Shown piece by piece: positions 22,537 to 25,359 of a DNA stretch of 25,359 nucleotides; the stretch's first letter is position 1, and each line of letters opens with the position of its first letter. The notes beneath the pieces are model-generated. The model searched no databases, had not been told where the DNA came from, and was given only the letters and a program-made list of their open reading frames with translations. This stretch comes from an uncultured Treponema sp. (GTDB taxonomy: Bacteria; Spirochaetota; Spirochaetia; Treponematales; Treponemataceae). Position numbers and translations under genes: made by a program. Where the stretch lies: positions 1 through 25,359 of the forward strand of contig CAMAFU010000002.1 of NCBI GenBank assembly GCA_945833725.1. The letters are read 5' to 3'.

Positions 22537-23511
22537 TTAGCGGCTTTCCGCAGTTTTTTGCAGAACCGTTTGACTTTCAACCTGTTCTTCGGTTCGCTTT
22601 TCCTGAACGATCTTTCCGACAGAAGCCTTTGTTGAATTTTGAGCCTGTGCCTGAGCCATTTTAGCCTGTTTTTCCCGCTGAATGGCAATCTGGTCACTGG
22701 CCGAAAGCTGATTTTTTCTTACAGCAGTAAGATAATTGTTGATGTGAAGTTTATAGGAAAGAGGAACAAGTTTTTCTGAAAAACTCATGTTTGCTGCAAC
22801 AATATCCTTTCGGCCTTCTATTGTATCTGTTGAAACAATTACACCGCCAAGCTGAATTGTTTCCTGCGGATCGTCGAATTCCAGGCGGAGGGCTGCCGGC
22901 TTGTTTTTAAGGAATTGGGAAAGCCCCAGAAGAATGATTTTTGCCCCGCAGAAAGATAAATCCCTTACAATACAATGGCGGGGAACATTCTGAACAAGAA
23001 TAATGGCTTCTTCCCGGACAAGACTTAATTTTCGCTTGGAATCGTCGTTAATAAGAATACGCTCTTCCCGCCGGCGAATGGCATTTGAATTGGCTTCCAG
23101 CAGACGGCCCATAACTTCAATAAGGTCGTCGGGAGGCCTTTGGGTAAATGTTAGAGTTATAATAACCAGTTCATTTGAGTTCATGTAGGGAACAATATTT
23201 GTAACATGACCGGCAACAAAAAAACTCATTAACTGATTGTCCGATTCAAAAAAACAAAAACGAAGGTTTATACCTGTTGTAGATTTGTCTGCCAGTGCCT
23301 GATACGCACCGCCCTTAAGACCTACAATAATTTTAGCCTGTTGAAAAGAAGTTGAGTTTATTATGCAGGGCCACTGCCCCTTGTTGCACTTTATATATAT
23401 TTGCCTGGGGTCAAGACCTATGGCTTTAATTATATCTTTTGTAAAAGTAACTTCAGAATCACGGTATTGATCGTAATACCGCTGAATCTGCTGACTCGTA
23501 ACTACACCCAT
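22537..23511 (-). CDS. PilZ-domain protein, candidate c-di-GMP receptor (324 aa)
   Basis: The PilZ domain (about 145-260) has the c-di-GMP-binding arginine motif (RRREER, 146-151) and the [DN]xSxxG motif as DLSFCG (184-189). The N-terminal 130 residues form a separate beta-rich region, probably a PilZN/YcgR-N-like partner domain (KGQWPCIINSTSFQQAKIIV, then NIVPYMNSNELVIITLTF). The C-terminal 60 residues are low-complexity and charged (REKQAKMAQAQAQ) and may be flexible. In spirochaetes such proteins affect motility; T. denticola has a studied PilZ protein (TDE0214, from memory). The ATG at 23511 has no ribosome-binding site, and a good promoter ends six bases before it, so a leaderless mRNA is predicted. 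A diguanylate cyclase gene lies two genes upstream. Confidence 0.9.
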   Translation of the reverse strand: MGVVTSQQIQRYYDQYRDSEVTFTKDIIKAIGLDPRQIYIKCNKGQWPCIINSTSFQQAKIIVGLKGGAYQALADKSTTGINLRFCFFESDNQLMSFFVAGHVTNIVPYMNSNELVIITLTFTQRPPDDLIEVMGRLLEANSNAIRRREERILINDDSKRKLSLVREEAIILVQNVPRHCIVRDLSFCGAKIILLGLSQFLKNKPAALRLEFDDPQETIQLGGVIVSTDTIEGRKDIVAANMSFSEKLVPLSYKLHINNYLTAVRKNQLSASDQIAIQREKQAKMAQAQAQNSTKASVGKIVQEKRTEEQVESQTVLQKTAESR

Positions 23512-23517
23512 AAGTAA

Positions 23518-23546
23518 AATATACTTTATAAAAAAGTTACCGTCAA
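23518..23546 (-). promoter_or_regulatory. PilZ-gene promoter, probably giving a leaderless mRNA
   Basis: On the minus strand, TTGACG (23546-23541), a 17-base spacer and TATATT (23523-23518) form a near-consensus promoter. Six bases separate the -10 box from the ATG at 23511, placing +1 on the A of the start codon. There is no purine-rich ribosome-binding site in the preceding 30 bases. Confidence 0.65.
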
Positions 23547-23594
23547 TTATATGGGAGAATTTATACGCCGACGGAAAAATTTAACATCAATTTT

Positions 23595-24509
23595 TTATTG
23601 TTCAAAAACAATAAATGAAGCATTTTTTCGGATTGTACTGTACGAAAGATAGTTTTTTCCGTTTATAAAAAGACAGGCCGAGCCGCCACCGTCCATTTGA
23701 ATGGCATCCGCCGCTCCCAACTTCAAAAAAATTTCGGAACATTCAGGATAAGACAGACCACGGCTATAATGTTTTCGCTCAGCCTCTACAATCAGCACAA
23801 AAAGAGTATAACCGTCCTGAGTTAAACCGAATGCTGTCCTTGAATCTTGAATTTGAGGAAATTTTCGGATTTGAAAATCCCGGAGAGTTGTAAAAAATCC
23901 ACCGAAAACAGCATGATAATCGGAAAATTCTTCATCACTTCTCTGACTGTCAAAAATTACAGCCTTATTGTCGCTTTTAAAGGCAATGGCCGCGTATTTT
24001 GGAACAGATTTGGAAAAAATTTTGTTTTCAACTTTATGAATTCCTACAATATTTCTGTACGAAAAAATATGAGCATAAATATCCCACTTACCGTTTTTTC
24101 CTGCAAAAGGAGAAGTGTTTACAATCATTTGAAAGGAAGGTTTATTTTCACTATTTTTATTTTCTTTTTTTAGTTTTGAATTAAGGCTTTTTACAGTTAT
24201 GCCCTGATGAATTTCCTCTTCCTTTTTAGGATAACCGGAAATTTTCAACTCTGGATTTTTTAAATCAACTTTTACACAGTGGTAGCGGAGGGGAAAATTT
24301 TTGTTTTCGTAATAAAAATAGGAAAACCCAGGATAAAGTTCGCTCCATTCAACAATTTCCGGCACATATTCAAAACTGTTTTTTTTAAGATTTTCTGTAA
24401 AATTTGTAAGATTGGATGAAGAACTAAAAGTTGAACAGCCTGCCAGAAACACTGCCGCAAGCAAAAATCCGGCAACTTTAAATTTCTGGATTTTCGTTTT
24501 TGCTTCCAT
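23595..24509 (-). CDS. Phosphodiester-glycosidase (NAGPA-type) lipoprotein (304 aa)
   Basis: Envelope lipoprotein with a domain of the NAGPA family (phosphodiester glycosidase, Pfam PF09992), which in other proteins uncaps GlcNAc-phosphodiesters or acts on wall and exopolysaccharide. A signal peptide ends in FLLAAVFLAGC with lipobox LAGC (C25). Family features: QMIVNTSPFAG for the N-F/S-P-F strand, the conserved SRTAFGLTQDGYTLFVLIVE segment, and GLSYPECSEIFLKLGAADAI followed by the MDGGGSACL signature. The start is ATG 24509 with a weak GGG six bases upstream. The gene starts 22 bases after the diguanylate cyclase stop, so the two are one transcription unit. The true substrate is unknown; in this family NlpC- or polysaccharide-linked roles are also reported. 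Confidence 0.88.
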   Translation of the reverse strand: MEAKTKIQKFKVAGFLLAAVFLAGCSTFSSSSNLTNFTENLKKNSFEYVPEIVEWSELYPGFSYFYYENKNFPLRYHCVKVDLKNPELKISGYPKKEEEIHQGITVKSLNSKLKKENKNSENKPSFQMIVNTSPFAGKNGKWDIYAHIFSYRNIVGIHKVENKIFSKSVPKYAAIAFKSDNKAVIFDSQRSDEEFSDYHAVFGGFFTTLRDFQIRKFPQIQDSRTAFGLTQDGYTLFVLIVEAERKHYSRGLSYPECSEIFLKLGAADAIQMDGGGSACLFINGKNYLSYSTIRKNASFIVFEQ

Positions 24510-24531
24510 AAAATTACCCGAAACAAATAAT

Positions 24532-25359
24532 TTAAAAATTTTCAGAAACTATTATCTGATTACGGCCGTTTTCCTTTGCCCTGTACATCGCTGCATCGGC
24601 AGAATTAAACCATGTAGTATCGTTCCACTGAGAATTTAATTTAGAAATTCCGGCACTGACTGTAAAATGCAATTCTCCGGCAAAATCATACTTTTCGTTA
24701 AAAAACTCTTTTCGGATTTTTTCTACTACATCGTAAACCTGTTCAGAAGTTTCGTTTTCAAAAAGAAGGATAAATTCTTCTCCTCCGTAGCGGAAAGCCC
24801 TTCTTATTCCGTGCATATTTTCCTTTATGATTCTGGCAAGAGCCTTTAACACCTTATCGCCGCATGCATGACCGAAGGTATCGTTAATTTCTTTAAAATG
24901 GTCAATATCTATAAGTACCATGTGAGGCTTTATAAAACCGTTCTGAAACTTTTTAACAAAACTTGCAAGAGCACCACAAAGAGCCGTTCTGTTATAAAGT
25001 TTTGTAAGCGGTTCAATTTTAAGTTCCTGAATAAGTTCCATCTGTTTCTGGCTTATGGAATAAATAAAATCAATCTGTTCACTTTGATAATTCACAATAT
25101 TTTTTGCAACCATGTAAATAATCTGAATAAAAAGAAAAGCACATACTACCGTAGTTAAAAAATCTACAAGAGGAAGCGGTCTGTCATCGTTCCACATTGT
25201 CCAGCAGGCAATTAAAAATGAAACATAAGTGCTGTACAAAACAGAACGAAGAAGTTTTTTATTGGCAAAAATTGCACATATTACAATTGGAATACCGTTT
25301 GCACAAAGAAGAAATTTATAGTAATTATGAAAAATTGCAACAACAGAACCAAGAACAAA
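24532..25359 (-). CDS. Membrane diguanylate cyclase, N-terminus cut by the window edge (at least 275 aa)
   Basis: Synthesises c-di-GMP from two GTP. The frame is open to the right edge, so the true start is outside. The visible part begins with hydrophobic segments (KFLLCANGIPIVICAIFA, VSFLIACWTMW, FLTTVVCAFLFIQIIYMVA) forming several membrane spans, then a short helix (SISQKQMELIQELKIEPLTK) and the GGDEF domain: LTKLYNR, HMVLIDIDHFKEINDTFGHACGD, the active loop RYGGEEF, and a normal end (SADAAMYRAKENGRNQI). The RxxD inhibitory I-site five residues before GGEEF is absent (HGIR instead), so product inhibition through it is unlikely. The phosphodiester-glycosidase gene follows within 22 bases and a PilZ gene after that. 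Confidence 0.92.
   Translation of the reverse strand, partial: FVLGSVVAIFHNYYKFLLCANGIPIVICAIFANKKLLRSVLYSTYVSFLIACWTMWNDDRPLPLVDFLTTVVCAFLFIQIIYMVAKNIVNYQSEQIDFIYSISQKQMELIQELKIEPLTKLYNRTALCGALASFVKKFQNGFIKPHMVLIDIDHFKEINDTFGHACGDKVLKALARIIKENMHGIRRAFRYGGEEFILLFENETSEQVYDVVEKIRKEFFNEKYDFAGELHFTVSAGISKLNSQWNDTTWFNSADAAMYRAKENGRNQIIVSENF

Noticed and set aside
23547..23594. CCGTC/GACGG hairpin followed by T-rich DNA as a terminator for the phosphodiester-glycosidase gene
   Set aside because: The stem is only five pairs with a loop of more than 20 bases, and the same DNA makes a much better promoter for the PilZ gene.

Overview
The window reads as chromosomal DNA of a spirochaete, most likely a host-associated Treponema. 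The case rests on four things: the AT-rich base composition; spirochaete-type families such as a tandem cyclic-nucleotide-domain regulator, a PilZ protein with a long N-terminal extension and an archaeal-type UMP kinase; lipoprotein signal peptides; and the cysS / ECF sigma / cNMP / pta / TPR gene set, which from memory resembles the T. pallidum TP0086-TP0095 neighbourhood. No rRNA, tRNA, CRISPR array, phage gene or transposase was seen.

Layout. 1-1382: a frameshifted gene fragment at the left edge, then an LD-carboxypeptidase. 1635-4578: phosphate acetyltransferase, a strong terminator, and a RelA/SpoT-family (p)ppGpp enzyme whose hydrolase site is degenerate and whose ACT domain is missing. 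4792-5493 (minus): archaeal-type UMP kinase. 5818-13047 (plus): a probable amino-acid uptake and catabolism locus made of a PucR-type regulator, a polar amino-acid ABC transporter (binding lipoprotein, permease, ATPase), a cytidylate-kinase-like protein, a class III aminotransferase and an iron-dependent alcohol dehydrogenase. 13134-16039 (minus): ECF sigma factor, zinc-finger anti-sigma factor and a membrane-anchored TIG/transglutaminase-like protein, with overlapping genes. 16223-18849: divergent cysS and murB. 19026-20826 (plus): tandem cNMP-domain regulator and a small exported protein. 20837-25359 (minus): diguanylate cyclase (cut by the window edge), phosphodiester-glycosidase lipoprotein, PilZ protein, TPR protein and DUF192 lipoprotein, which together bring a c-di-GMP producer and a candidate receptor close to each other.

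The intergenic DNA is not plain spacer. Three stretches (about 4660-4766, 10436-10622, 16086-16182) are mosaics of short constant boxes and perfect palindromes. The arms differ from one palindrome to the next, but nearly all close on a GC-pair around a three-base loop. A G/C-rich relative of such elements sits in frame inside murB and adds about 31 residues. A second, unrelated 39-bp repeat lies before pta and, inverted, before pucR.

The most testable new points are: two genes (murB and the PilZ gene) whose promoter -10 box ends exactly six bases before the start codon and which have no ribosome-binding site, so their mRNAs are probably leaderless; the in-frame repeat inside murB; the hydrolase-dead RXKD-type Rel enzyme; and a transglutaminase-like protein that has lost its catalytic cysteine, encoded with a sigma/anti-sigma pair. 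No wholly new defence or mobile system was found.
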